Numbered from the stretch's first letter, positions 43,201 through 50,813 are shown. The stretch is 64,000 nt of DNA from Streptomyces marispadix (GCF_022524345.1 NZ_JAKWJU010000002.1:5260001-5324000), one strand, 5' to 3'. Numbers and translations are program-made. Notes: a model not told the origin generated them from the letters alone.

Positions 43201-43315
43201 GGGCATCCCAGCGCTCCACGGTCAGGGGCAGCGGACTGCTGTATACGGCGGGCTTGATCCGCTCGGCCAGGACACGGCGCAGGCGGTCCTCAACGATGCG
43301 GCGGTCGTCGTGCAT
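40268..43315 (-). CDS. Alpha-mannosidase, glycoside hydrolase family 38
   Basis: A 1015-residue cytoplasmic enzyme (no signal peptide) that hydrolyses alpha-mannosidic bonds with retention. The N-terminal jelly-roll-like region (about 1-245) precedes the catalytic barrel. Zinc ligands appear in GHAHIDSAWLWP (His258, His260, Asp262), and the nucleophile Asp372 lies in WLPDSFGYTAAMPQI. HQFHDILPGSSI carries another conserved zinc-site histidine. The beta-rich C-terminal half (about 620-1010) completes the GH38 plan. Full length for the family. No sugar transporter or regulator lies beside it, so the substrate (host glycan, glycoprotein or own mannosylated material) is unknown. The ATG at 43315 has CGGAG nearby. 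Confidence 0.93.
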   Translation of the reverse strand: MHDDRRIVEDRLRRVLAERIKPAVYSSPLPLTVERWDAPGEPVPVAEGLAAPYGPSKAGERWGPAWGTTWFKVTGRVPPEWQGRTVEAVLDLGFDRNMPGFQCEGLVYRADGEAVKALNPRNDWVRVAESAAGGEDVELFVEAAANPIVNTPQLPTYQGDKLTSSDRPLYRLRRMDLAVFETEVWELVQDLEVAGSLMKELPLEDARRWELLRAIEEALDALGVHDIVGNASAARAALSGVLSTPARPSAHRVSAVGHAHIDSAWLWPVRETVRKVARTASNMVNLMDDHPEFVFAMSSAQQLDWIKNYRPEVYAKVKKKVADGQFVPVGGMWVESDTNMVGGEAMARQFVYGKRFFLEEFGVETREVWLPDSFGYTAAMPQIVKLAGAKWFLTQKISWSETNKFPHHTFWWEGIDGTRVFTHFPPVDTYNSDLGGAEMAHAARNYQEKGSGSRSLAPFGWGDGGGGSTREMLARAERLKDLEGSPRVTVEKPSAFFSKAHEEYGEKAPVWAGELYLELHRGTYTSQAKTKQGNRHSESLLREAELWAATAAVRAGRSDPYEYPYEQLDELWKTVLLHQFHDILPGSSIAWVHREARETYARVRSELEEIIAGAQTALVGGGDVPVVFNAAPHARDGVAAGGAAPARERAGGTPVTVEERPGGGWTLANGLLRIEVDGRGLVVSAYDKEGRRESVAPGEAANLLQIHPDLPNHWDAWDVDRFYRHNVTDLTGTDEMELAESGEERATVRVARSFGDSKVVQRLTLRAGAKVLDIDTEVDWHESEMFLKAAFPLDVKAERSASETQFGHVFRPTHTNTSWETAKFEICAHRWIHVEEPGWGAALVNDSTYGHDVTRTVRDDGGQTTTVRLSLLRAPRYPDPETDQGTHRLRFALAPGASVGDAVREGHWINLPERTVRGSGEAVAPLVGVDNDQVVIEAVKLADDRSGDVVVRLYESHGGRAHAVVTAGTPVTSVSETDLLERPLEDAPARELSADGSVSVTLRPFQILTLRFARG

Positions 43316-43545
43316 GCGGCTGCTCCGATCTACGGGTCCTCGGGTGCTCGTTACGTTCCACCTGGTGAGGAGCCTGCCATTCCGCCGCCCGCGGCGACAG
43401 CGTTGTGTTTCAGCCCGGGGTGGCGTATTGGGGGCAGGCGCTCATGCCTCTCGACACGTCCCAGGGCGAGCACGGCGAGCACGACGACCACGGGCGTAGC
43501 ACTACGGCCGTAAAGCCGCGCGCCCTGAACTCGGGGCTGCCGGAG

Positions 43546-43558
43546 TAGAGTTGAGCGG
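43546..43558 (+). promoter_or_regulatory. -10 box of a predicted leaderless GNAT transcript
   Basis: TAGAGT (43546-43551) stands 6 bases before the GTG at 43558, with no ribosome site. Confidence 0.45.
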
Positions 43559-44058
43559 TGCCCGAGCTGAGGCGCCTGCACGCCGGCGACGCCCCCGCGG
43601 TCCTGGCCTTCGAGCTGGCGAACCGCGCCTACTTCGCTGCCTCGATCTCCGACCGCGGCCACGAGTTCTTCGACCAGTTCGCCGACAGGTACGGCGCCTT
43701 GCTTGCCGAGCAAGAGGCCGGGATCAGTGCCTTCTATGTGCTCGTGGACGAGGACGGATCGGTTCTGGGCCGGTTCAACCTGTACGACCTCAAGGACGGC
43801 ACCGCCGAGCTGGGCTACCGGGTCGCACAGCGTGTCACCGGACGTGGCGTGGCGACTGAGACCGTACGGGAGCTGTGCCGACTGGCGGCGGCGCGGCACG
43901 GGCTGCGCACCCTTCGGGCGGCCACATCCCTCGACAACGCCGCGTCCCGAAGGGTGCTGACCAAGGCCGGGTTCGTCCCGGTCGGCCCGGCTGACCCGGC
44001 CGACGTCGGCGGTAAGCCGGGCACCTGGTATCAGCGGGACCTGGGGCTCCGGCCGTAG
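43558..44058 (+). CDS. GNAT-family N-acetyltransferase (RimJ/RimL-like)
   Basis: A 166-residue acetyltransferase. The acetyl-CoA loop is seen in ELGYRVAQRVTGRGVATETVRELC, followed by LRTLRAATSLDNAASRRVLTKAGFVPVG, the usual GNAT C-terminal block. Relatives acetylate ribosomal protein N-termini or small amines; the substrate here is unknown. The GTG start at 43558 is set by homology (MPELRRLHAGD) and by the -10 box in front of it. It converges on the DUF397 gene. Confidence 0.88.
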   Translation: MPELRRLHAGDAPAVLAFELANRAYFAASISDRGHEFFDQFADRYGALLAEQEAGISAFYVLVDEDGSVLGRFNLYDLKDGTAELGYRVAQRVTGRGVATETVRELCRLAAARHGLRTLRAATSLDNAASRRVLTKAGFVPVGPADPADVGGKPGTWYQRDLGLRP

Positions 44059-44083
44059 GCCGTGATCCTGCTGGTGGGGCTCC

Positions 44084-44293
44084 TCAGCGCTGCGTGGCGT
44101 AGCGGAGGAAGCGCGTCCAGCCGCCGCGCGGCACGGTGAGGTGGGGACCCTCCGGGTCCTTGGAGTCCCGTATGTGTACGGCGGAGGTCGCCTCGGCGAC
44201 CTCGACGCATTCGGCACCCTCGTCGTCGCTGTAGCTGCTCTTGCGCCACGTACATGTGGACCGTATGCCGGATGTCCTCCGCATGTCCCTCAT
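44084..44293 (-). CDS. DUF397 protein (BldB/WhiJ-partner type)
   Basis: A 69-residue protein of the DUF397 family, with TWRKSSYSDDEGAECVEVAE, VHIRDSKDPEGPHLTVPRGGW and a final FL. Such proteins are abundant in streptomycetes and are usually encoded beside an XRE-type regulator, as here. The family includes partners of WhiJ-like regulators that relieve repression. The ATG at 44293 overlaps the stop of the XRE gene by four bases (ATGA), so it is translated after it. An upstream in-frame extension is part of the XRE gene read in another frame. Confidence 0.9.
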   Translation of the reverse strand: MRDMRRTSGIRSTCTWRKSSYSDDEGAECVEVAEATSAVHIRDSKDPEGPHLTVPRGGWTRFLRYATQR

Positions 44294-45153
44294 AGCTCTC
44301 CTGCCAACTGCTCGATGAATCGGGCAGATTGCTCGGTGTCCAGGGCCTGCATGCGGATGATTCCATGCCGCTGGATGCATGTCTGTAGCGGTTCTCGGTC
44401 AGTGATGAAGCTGCTCATGCCTTGAGTCTCGCTGTACGCGAGCGACCGGCCGTCACGCGTCTCCAGGAGGACGAGAGGCCCGAGAGGGCTGAACTGCCAT
44501 CGCTCCATCGGCATTACCTGGATCGACACGTGTCGGAGTGCGGATCGCTCCAGCAGCAGATTGAGCTGTTCCTTCATCACCGACGGGCCGCCGACCGGCC
44601 GTCGCAGCGCGGCCTCCTCGATCACGAATCCGAGCACCACCGCGGGGGACCTGTCGAAGATCTCCTGCCGTTCGAGCCGTGCCGCGACGCGGTCTTCCAC
44701 CGTTCCATCATTCAAGGGCGGGCAGTTCTGGCTCATCAACGCTTCGATGTACGGCTTCGTCTGCAACAGCCCAGGGACCCTGAACGGACTGTACGAATGG
44801 AAGCTCTCCGCGTCCCTCTCCCATTTGGCGAAGTCACGGAATCGGGCAGGCAGTCGTGCCTGGTCCACGATGTCCTCGATTGCGGCAAGCATCCCTCCCG
44901 CATCGAGAACTCGCTCCGCTCCCGTGATGAACTGCGGCTTCGGAGGACGCCTTCCCCGCTCCACTGACGAGACCTGATCGACGCCGTAACCGATCTGGCC
45001 CCCGAACTCCGCCTGTGTGAGCCCCGCCTTGTCCCGCAGATACTTGATCTGCGTGCCGACCGCCTTCAGCAGCGGGTCGCCACTGTCCGCCGCAATCGTC
45101 CAACTTCCTTCATGCTGAGCCGACTTCGCTTCGTGATCGCCTTCGCTGATCAT
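44290..45153 (-). CDS. XRE-family regulator with DUF5753 (WhiJ-like)
   Basis: A 287-residue protein. The N-terminal HTH (about 30-85, IKYLRDKAGLTQAEFGGQIG, then VSSVERGRRPP) is followed by a DUF5753 domain (about 105-285) with FRVPGLLQTKPYIEALM and VAARLERQEIF. This is the architecture of WhiJ and its many paralogues, which repress developmental genes in Streptomyces and are countered by DUF397 partners. The ATG at 45153 has a GGGGGTGGG site; an extension to 45204 is unlikely. Base composition is visibly less GC-biased than its neighbours. Divergent from an anti-sigma-like ATPase, giving the full triad. Confidence 0.92.
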   Translation of the reverse strand: MISEGDHEAKSAQHEGSWTIAADSGDPLLKAVGTQIKYLRDKAGLTQAEFGGQIGYGVDQVSSVERGRRPPKPQFITGAERVLDAGGMLAAIEDIVDQARLPARFRDFAKWERDAESFHSYSPFRVPGLLQTKPYIEALMSQNCPPLNDGTVEDRVAARLERQEIFDRSPAVVLGFVIEEAALRRPVGGPSVMKEQLNLLLERSALRHVSIQVMPMERWQFSPLGPLVLLETRDGRSLAYSETQGMSSFITDREPLQTCIQRHGIIRMQALDTEQSARFIEQLAGEL

Positions 45154-45236
45154 TGGCCCACCCCCTTCATCCGTACTCAACACTCCGCACCAGGGACTCG
45201 TCACCGCTGGCTACTCGGACGTATGCGTGGGTGCTT

Positions 45237-45259
45237 CCGTACAACCGGTACTGGTACGG
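45237..45259. promoter_or_regulatory. Inverted-repeat operator candidate in the divergent XRE/ATPase promoter region
   Basis: CCGTAC (45237-45242) and GTACGG (45254-45259) frame a core with a third GTAC. A second small inverted repeat, GACC-GATTAT-GGTC, lies at about 45272-45285. Both are between the divergent WhiJ-like and ATPase genes. Confidence 0.35.
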
Positions 45260-45305
45260 CTCATCCCCCTCGACCGATTATGGTCGGCCAACCACGCTCA
45301 GTGAC

Positions 45306-45854
45306 GTGAAAACCGAGATCAGCCGGGCCGAAATCGGCGCGCCCGTACATGAATTCGTGCAGCTCTTCAGTTCGACTCCGCGCGGAGCGCGGCTCGCCCG
45401 GCTCGTGGGCGTTCGGCAACTCGCCGCGTGGGGCTGGCCGTACGACGACGAGGTCTCGCAGACCGGTTCGCTACTGATCGGGGAACTGGCCGCGAACGCC
45501 GCCACTCACGGCCGCGTCGTGGGACGTCGCTTCCGGCTCCGCATGGCCACCGGTCCGGGGCTGCTGCTCCCGGCCACGCTGCGGATCGAGGTGGCCGACG
45601 CCAGGGGCGAGTCCGTACCGCCTCCGGCTCCGGCTCAACTTCCGCCCCTCGACGCCGAGTCGGGCCGTGGCCTGCTGCTCGTACAGACGCTCGCGACCCG
45701 TTGGGGCACAGCTCCCCGCTCGCCGTCAGGCAAGACCGTCTGGGCGGATCTAGATCTGGACCAGGGCCAGGTCAGGGACGAGGGTCTGGGCGGGGACGCG
45801 GCCACATCAGCCCGATCCGAGCTCCCGGCCGAGGCCGCCGCGCTCACGGGCTGA
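45306..45854 (+). CDS. Anti-sigma-like ATP-binding protein (RsbW-type HATPase)
   Basis: A 182-residue protein of the HATPase_c_2 group. The N-box is LLIGELAANAATHGRV, the G-boxes are RIEVADARG and ESGRGLLLVQTLATRWGT, and the C-terminal strand is TVWADLDL. Such single-domain ATPases resemble anti-sigma kinases and are the third member of WhiJ-like triads in streptomycetes. The GTG at 45306 (KTEISRAEIG) is preferred; the long in-frame extension upstream covers the promoter region. The last ~20 residues are Ala/Glu-rich. The target sigma factor or partner is unknown. Confidence 0.87.
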   Translation: MKTEISRAEIGAPVHEFVQLFSSTPRGARLARLVGVRQLAAWGWPYDDEVSQTGSLLIGELAANAATHGRVVGRRFRLRMATGPGLLLPATLRIEVADARGESVPPPAPAQLPPLDAESGRGLLLVQTLATRWGTAPRSPSGKTVWADLDLDQGQVRDEGLGGDAATSARSELPAEAAALTG

Positions 45855-46034
45855 CGCGATTGCGCGCCCTCGCACCCCGACGAGCCGAACGGGTCCGGTC
45901 GCCCCGGGCCCGCCGACTCCCGTCGCCTGTACGGCAGTTGGCGCCCCGACGCGCCCGACGTGGGCCCCGTCACGTACGACTACGATGACGGCCGGTTCCG
46001 ATGGCGGACGAAGGCGACACAACGGGGGCGCGCC

Positions 46035-48047
46035 GTGGCCGGGTACAACCCGCTTCAGTTCTCACTGATCAACGACGAGCCGGTCACCGACGCGGAGTCG
46101 GATCTGCTGGGCGCTCGCGACCCGGCGCAGCAGCTCGCCGCGCTGCTGGTCGCGTCACGCACCTCCACGCCCTTCACACTGGCCGTCGATTCGGGGTGGG
46201 GTACGGGCAAGAGCAGCCTGATGCGCCTGGTCGACAAGGAGCTGACGGAGGTCCACGGGGCGCGCACGGTCTGGTACAACGCGTGGACTTCGACCGATGC
46301 GGACAGGCCGGACACCCTCGAAGGTCTGATCAAGTCCGTTCTGATGCGCTTCGACAAGCGGATCGTGCGTCGCGTGATTCAGAGCTTCTCCGAGCGCAGA
46401 ACCCTGCGGGCGTTCTGCCGCGCCGTCTTCGTACTGCTTGTGGGCGTGCTCGGGCTCGCTCCGCTGGTGAACCGGTTGTGGAAGGAGTTCTCCGTAAGTC
46501 CGCAGGCCCGGAACGCCACGCGGCAGGCGATCAGAACGGCAGTGGAGGAGCGGGTCGAGAACGGCGACTTCTCTCCGAGGGAACTGCTGGTCGTCTTCAT
46601 CGACGATCTGGACCGCTGCTCGGAGGAGACGGTTCTCGCGGTGTGCGAGGCGGTGAAGGTCTATCTGGACGTGCCGGGGCTCGCGTTCGTCATCGGATGC
46701 GACCGCTCGGCGCTCTCGTCGAACGGTCTGCTGCGCGACCTGTCACCGGCCGGGTCGGCGTTCATGGAGAAGATCTTCCAGACGACCTTCCGGATTCCCG
46801 TACCGGACAGCGACGGCATCGAGGACTTCGTACGCCGGTGCGCTCGCGACTCCGGCATTCTCATGCTGCTCAACGAAGGACTCGTCACGCGCATCGCCGA
46901 TCACTCCCAGCGCAATCCGCGGCGCATCAAGAAGCTGATCAACGGCTTCGTGCTGGAGGTCGGACTCAACCCGCTGTGGCGGGACTTCGTGTCCCAGGCC
47001 GCCGACACCGTGGTCAGCGCTCTCGTACTCCAGTACCTCTACCCGGACTTCTACCGGATGCTGGTCGGCCGGGTCGGCGCGGACGGCGACGTGCTCAACG
47101 AGTTCCAGACGTACCGTCAGGTGAGGCTCAGGCTCCTGGAGGTCGACGGCGACGCGGCGAGCGACGAGGAGGTCGTGCGCTTCTTCGCGGAACACCAGGT
47201 ACGGCAGCCGCTGCTCGGGAACTCCGGCGCATGGGCTGAGAACCTGTCCGAGCTGGAAGCACAACTGCCCAGCGGCTTCCCGGAGTTGGCCAGTGACCGT
47301 GGATTCACGTCCCTGGTCGACGACTTGATGAACGAGCCGGAGGCGGAAGAGCTGATCAACCGGCTCCGGCAGCAGCCGCTCCAGAGCGCGGCCGAGCCCG
47401 CCGCGCCGCAGCCGGAGCCGTATGCCCCGGGGTACCAGTCGTACCCCGTTCCGCAGGCCTACCAGCCGTATCAGGGGATGCACGCGCCCCAGGGGCTGAA
47501 CGCGCCCCAGGGGATGCAGGCGTACCCGCCGTACCAGTCGTATCCGCCTCTTCCGCCCGAGCCGACCGGCACCGCGGACGGCTCCAGGGGGCGCACCGCG
47601 CCGGCGCTGGAGGGCATGCACATCCTCTGGATCGACGACAGCCCGGACACCGTGGAACTGGACGTACGGGCGCTGCGCCGGGCAGGCGCGTCGGTCGAGG
47701 TGGTGGAGGACCGGGCGGAGGCGGAGCGCCGTCTCGCGGGGGAGGACCACGACTTGCTGATCTCGGACATCACCCGCGGTGCCGACCGGGAGGGGGGGTT
47801 CAAGGACGTCGAAGGTCTCGCGCGTGGCAACTTCTACACGGGCCCGGTGATCTTCTACACGGGCAGGGTCACGCCCGCCCGCGAGGCACGAGCCGAGGAG
47901 TTGGGCGCCGGGATCACGGCGAGCCCCGACATGCTCCAGCGGTTGGTCGCCAGGGTCGCGGCGGGGCGCGATTCGCGCGTCGACCCGCAGGCCCAGTCAC
48001 AGTCGCCGTCGCAGGTGCCGTCACAGGCGCAGACGCCGCCTGCGTAG
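46035..48047 (+). CDS. KAP-family P-loop NTPase fused to a receiver-like domain
   Basis: A 670-residue protein. The KAP NTPase core (about 15-330) has Walker A GWGTGKSS (54-61), a hydrophobic segment (about 126-150) inserted between the Walker motifs as is typical of membrane-linked KAP proteins, and Walker B LLVVFIDDLDR (about 184-194). A helical region and a Pro/Tyr/Gln-rich linker (about 450-520) follow. A receiver-like domain comes next (about 528-645): ILWIDDSPD, the putative phosphoacceptor in LLISDITR (Asp578) and YTGRV; the usual active-site lysine is replaced in GITASPD. KAP NTPases include the phage-exclusion protein PifA. The GTG at 46035 has GGGGG nearby; a GTG at 45960 is possible but lacks a ribosome site. 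No recognised partner is encoded in the same operon. Confidence 0.85.
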   Translation: MAGYNPLQFSLINDEPVTDAESDLLGARDPAQQLAALLVASRTSTPFTLAVDSGWGTGKSSLMRLVDKELTEVHGARTVWYNAWTSTDADRPDTLEGLIKSVLMRFDKRIVRRVIQSFSERRTLRAFCRAVFVLLVGVLGLAPLVNRLWKEFSVSPQARNATRQAIRTAVEERVENGDFSPRELLVVFIDDLDRCSEETVLAVCEAVKVYLDVPGLAFVIGCDRSALSSNGLLRDLSPAGSAFMEKIFQTTFRIPVPDSDGIEDFVRRCARDSGILMLLNEGLVTRIADHSQRNPRRIKKLINGFVLEVGLNPLWRDFVSQAADTVVSALVLQYLYPDFYRMLVGRVGADGDVLNEFQTYRQVRLRLLEVDGDAASDEEVVRFFAEHQVRQPLLGNSGAWAENLSELEAQLPSGFPELASDRGFTSLVDDLMNEPEAEELINRLRQQPLQSAAEPAAPQPEPYAPGYQSYPVPQAYQPYQGMHAPQGLNAPQGMQAYPPYQSYPPLPPEPTGTADGSRGRTAPALEGMHILWIDDSPDTVELDVRALRRAGASVEVVEDRAEAERRLAGEDHDLLISDITRGADREGGFKDVEGLARGNFYTGPVIFYTGRVTPAREARAEELGAGITASPDMLQRLVARVAAGRDSRVDPQAQSQSPSQVPSQAQTPPA

Positions 48048-48164
48048 GGCCAGTTGCGGGGTGCGACCAGCGCAACGACGGCCGTTGCCACGGGTGTTGG
48101 CGGCACGCCGAATCCCTGCCCCCTTCGGGACGCCGCAGCCTGACCGCTCCCGATACCGCTCCCT

Positions 48165-48188
48165 ATATCCTGTCTTCCAGGATATGCT
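48165..48188 (+). promoter_or_regulatory. Palindromic operator over the padR promoter
   Basis: ATATCCTG (48165-48172) and CAGGATAT (48178-48185) form a perfect inverted repeat with a 5-base centre. It overlaps a -10-like TATGCT (48183-48188), which lies 6 bases before the padR ATG. A repressor bound here would block transcription, consistent with autorepression by the PadR protein. Confidence 0.7.
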
Positions 48189-48194
48189 GCCGCC

Positions 48195-48599
48195 ATGGCA
48201 TCGAGAGGTTTGACGCAGACGGCGTTCTTCGTCCTCGTCGCACTGACCGACGAGCCGCGCCACGGCTACGGCATCGTGCAGGAGGTCGACGCGCTCTCCG
48301 GCGGCCGCGTGCAGCTCCGGATCGGCACGCTCTACGGAGTCCTGGACCGGCTGGCGGCGGACGAGTTGATCGAGCTGGACCGGGAGGAGGCGCACCAGGG
48401 ACGCCTGCGGCGCTACTACCGGCTGACGGACGCCGGTGAGGCGGCGCTCTCGGAGGAGGCGGAGCGCATGGCGGAAGGAGCGCGCACGGCGGCCCGGCGA
48501 GTGGAGGGCCGCCGCGGGGGAGCCACGGGGAAGCAGCCGCCCGCCGCCTCGCCCCCGCACGGGCACGTACGCCCCGGCCTCGCCGGAGGCGGCGCATGA
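48195..48599 (+). CDS. PadR-family transcriptional regulator
   Basis: A 134-residue winged-helix repressor. LTQTAFFVLVALTDEPRHGYGIVQEVDALS and GTLYGVLDRLAADELIELD are the PadR DNA-binding core, and RRYYRLTDAGEAAL is the wing and start of the dimer helix. The last 35 residues are low-complexity. The ATG at 48195 lacks a ribosome site and sits 6 bases after a -10 box. Its stop overlaps the start of the membrane protein gene (ATGA). PadR proteins often sense small molecules or antibiotics and control the adjacent membrane protein. Confidence 0.92.
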   Translation: MASRGLTQTAFFVLVALTDEPRHGYGIVQEVDALSGGRVQLRIGTLYGVLDRLAADELIELDREEAHQGRLRRYYRLTDAGEAALSEEAERMAEGARTAARRVEGRRGGATGKQPPAASPPHGHVRPGLAGGGA

Positions 48600-49690
48600 C
48601 CTCGCTGCTGGAGAAGCGCTACCGCAGGGTGCTGCGCATGCTGCCCGCGTCCTATCGCGCCCAGCGCGAGGAGGAGATCGTCGACACCTATCTCCAGGAC
48701 TTCGACGAGTACGAGCAGGACGAACTGCGGCCCACCTGGCGGGAGGTGGCCAGCATCGCCGCGCTCGCCGTACGGACCCGGACGGGCGGTGCGGGCGCCG
48801 CTCCCCGCCATGTCCTCGCCGGTGCGACCGTGCGGCTGTTCGCGCTGCTGAGCATCCTGCTGCACGGCGCACGCGAACTCACCGACCGCGCCCTCGCGTT
48901 GGCCTACGTCAGCGGGGCGCCCGCCCGCGACCGCGACTTGTTCCTCGGCGTCTTCGACGGCCAGCAGGGCGTGCTCTCAGGTGTGCGCGAGACCCTTCTG
49001 TGGCTGCTGCCGCTGTGCTGGGTTGCGGCGTACGCGGCGCTGCTCCGGGACCGGCGGCGCACCGCTCTCGTGCTCTCCGTGCTCGCGGCCCTGCCCGCGC
49101 TGATGTTCGCCGTGGACTGGGCGACGGGCGGGCCGGTGCGGATCGACGGCTTCGACATCGCCTTCGCGGCCTCGGGCTGGCTCACCGTTCTCGCGCTTAG
49201 CTGCGCCTTCCACAGCGACGCACCGGCGGCCCGACTCCCGGCGGTGCGGCCAGGGTTGGCGCTGATGGCCGTCTGTGTGCTGATGGGCGGCTCGGTCGTG
49301 CTGTGGCGCGACGGGGCCGACTCCGTCTGGTCGAGCGGCACGGTCTGCGTCCTGGCGGGAGTGCTGTGGTGGGCTGCCGCGCTCGTACGCGGCGACCGGC
49401 GCGGTCGCTCCGGCGAGGCTCCCGCAGGTGAGGCTTCCGCGGGTGGCGCGGGCGATCCGGCCGTGCCGCTGGCCCTGGCGCTGCTGAGCCTCGTCGTGCT
49501 GGCCGAACGTACGGGGATGCTGGCGCTGCTCGTGCAGAGCCGTATGCCCGCCTCGTATCTGTACGCGGCGGGGGCTCAGGCGGCGGTGCTCGCGGGGCTG
49601 GTCGTCGCGCTGGGGGTCGCTGGAGGGCGTCTCGCGCGCCGTGGCCAGGCGCCGCTTCCCACCCGCGAGGAGAGCGGCGCCCTGGAGTAA
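48596..49690 (+). CDS. Multi-pass membrane protein paired with PadR (HAAS-like N-terminus)
   Basis: A 364-residue protein. The N-terminal ~65 residues form a soluble helical block (RYRRVLRMLPASYRAQREEEIVDTYLQDF), as seen in HAAS-type proteins commonly encoded beside PadR regulators. Eight or so hydrophobic segments fill the remainder (about 75-350), separated by short charged loops. No transport motif or catalytic residue was recognised. The ATGA overlap with padR shows coupled translation. Presumably controlled by the PadR repressor and its palindrome. Confidence 0.8.
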   Translation: MTSLLEKRYRRVLRMLPASYRAQREEEIVDTYLQDFDEYEQDELRPTWREVASIAALAVRTRTGGAGAAPRHVLAGATVRLFALLSILLHGARELTDRALALAYVSGAPARDRDLFLGVFDGQQGVLSGVRETLLWLLPLCWVAAYAALLRDRRRTALVLSVLAALPALMFAVDWATGGPVRIDGFDIAFAASGWLTVLALSCAFHSDAPAARLPAVRPGLALMAVCVLMGGSVVLWRDGADSVWSSGTVCVLAGVLWWAAALVRGDRRGRSGEAPAGEASAGGAGDPAVPLALALLSLVVLAERTGMLALLVQSRMPASYLYAAGAQAAVLAGLVVALGVAGGRLARRGQAPLPTREESGALE

Positions 49691-49751
49691 CTCCCGTACC
49701 GGCGGGGCGAGTCGGGGACCGTGGCTGGTGTGCGGTCCCGGCCGGGGCGGG

Positions 49752-50225
49752 TCAGGCGCTCGCGGGTGGCGGTGAACGCCTCACCGGCCGCCGGGCGGAA
49801 GACGGGCTCCGCGCAGTGCCCGCGGCGCCCTGCCCGGTGGCGCTCTGTCCGGTAGCGCCCCGCTCCCTCGTCCCCTGCGCCGCGTCGTCCGCGTCGTCCG
49901 TGTGGCCGTCGGCCACGTGTGCCTCGCCCGCCTGCCGCGACTGCTCGACGATCCGCTGAAGCGCGGAGACATGGTCCTCCAGCGCGGTGCGTCCGTCCTC
50001 GCTGAGGTTCAGCCAGGTCCGCGGACGCTTGCCCACGTAGCCCTTCTCGACCTCCACATAGCCCTGCTTGCCCAGGGTCGTGACCTGCTTGGACAGCGCC
50101 GAGTCGGACATGCCCACGGCGTCGCGCACCCAGCCGAACTCGGCCCACTCCGTGGCCGCCAGGAGCGACACGATGGACAGGCGCGTGGGGTCGAGGAGGA
50201 CCGGGTCGAGGTCGGCGTGCGTCAT
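49752..50225 (-). CDS. Winged-helix transcriptional regulator
   Basis: A 157-residue protein. LDPVLLDPTRLSIVSLLAATEWAEFGWVRDAVGMSDSALSKQVTTLGKQGYVEVEK is a complete winged-helix DNA-binding domain (about 5-85), close to the MarR/ArsR-like group, with the wing segment KRPRTWLNLSEDGRTAL. The C-terminal 60 residues are Gly/Ser/Arg-rich and disordered. Its ATG at 50225 overlaps the stop of the upstream membrane protein gene (ATGA). Likely a repressor of the pair through the palindromes at 50770-50840. Confidence 0.87.
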   Translation of the reverse strand: MTHADLDPVLLDPTRLSIVSLLAATEWAEFGWVRDAVGMSDSALSKQVTTLGKQGYVEVEKGYVGKRPRTWLNLSEDGRTALEDHVSALQRIVEQSRQAGEAHVADGHTDDADDAAQGTRERGATGQSATGQGAAGTARSPSSARRPVRRSPPPASA

Positions 50226-50737
50226 GTGCGGACCGCGCCCGTCCCGTGCGGTGTGCCGCGCTTGCCGGGCGAGAGCAGCGCCCTCTCCAGCGTGGGGCCG
50301 AAGAAGATCAGTACGGCGGCCAGTACCGCGCCGAGAGCGGTGTGCCAGTAGGGGAGGTCGAGGTGTGCTCCCGAGAGGCCGACCGCGAGCGCGAGGACCA
50401 CGATCACGAGTGGCACCCATCGGGTCCGGGCGGCGGCGTTCCTTGCGACGGCCTTCCTGTCGACCCGGGCCGACCGGCCCAGCGCGCTCGATCCGCGTCG
50501 CGTCCGCAGCAGTATCGCGTACAGGACGATCAGGAGCGAAAACCCTATGGATATCCATGAGTTGGCGTCGCTTCCCAGGAAGTCACGGGAGGCGAGGTTC
50601 ACCAGCAGCAGCACGCCGACGACCACCCGGACCCAGGTCGCGTCGCTCGTCGCGGTATCCAGCGCCTGCTCTTCGCGCCGGCCGATCTGCTCCAGGGCGC
50701 GTGCCGCCTCGTCGGGCGTAGGACGCCGGTCGGTCAT
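50222..50737 (-). CDS. Membrane protein paired with a winged-helix regulator
   Basis: A 171-residue protein with four hydrophobic segments in two hairpins (about 35-85 and 110-150: WVRVVVGVLLLVNLA, ISIGFSLLIVLYAILL, WVPLVIVVLALAVGLSG, HTALGAVLAAVLIFFG). The N-terminal ~30 residues are charged. No known function was recognised. The ATG at 50737 has GGGAGTGG upstream; the in-frame extension to 50884 runs through the operator palindromes. First gene of a two-gene operon with the regulator. Confidence 0.82.
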   Translation of the reverse strand: MTDRRPTPDEAARALEQIGRREEQALDTATSDATWVRVVVGVLLLVNLASRDFLGSDANSWISIGFSLLIVLYAILLRTRRGSSALGRSARVDRKAVARNAAARTRWVPLVIVVLALAVGLSGAHLDLPYWHTALGAVLAAVLIFFGPTLERALLSPGKRGTPHGTGAVRT

Positions 50738-50769
50738 CGTGACCACTCCCGTACTTTCTCTCGTCGGAA

Positions 50770-50792
50770 CTACTTTCCTAGCGGGAAAGTAG
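50770..50792. promoter_or_regulatory. Perfect palindrome CTACTTTCC-N5-GGAAAGTAG, operator candidate
   Basis: Nine-base arms (50770-50778 and 50784-50792) are exact reverse complements around TAGCG. It lies 33 bases upstream of the membrane protein gene on the minus strand. A related site is 46 bases away. Confidence 0.7.
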
Positions 50793-50813
50793 CAGTCCGT
50801 TGTCCGGATCGGC

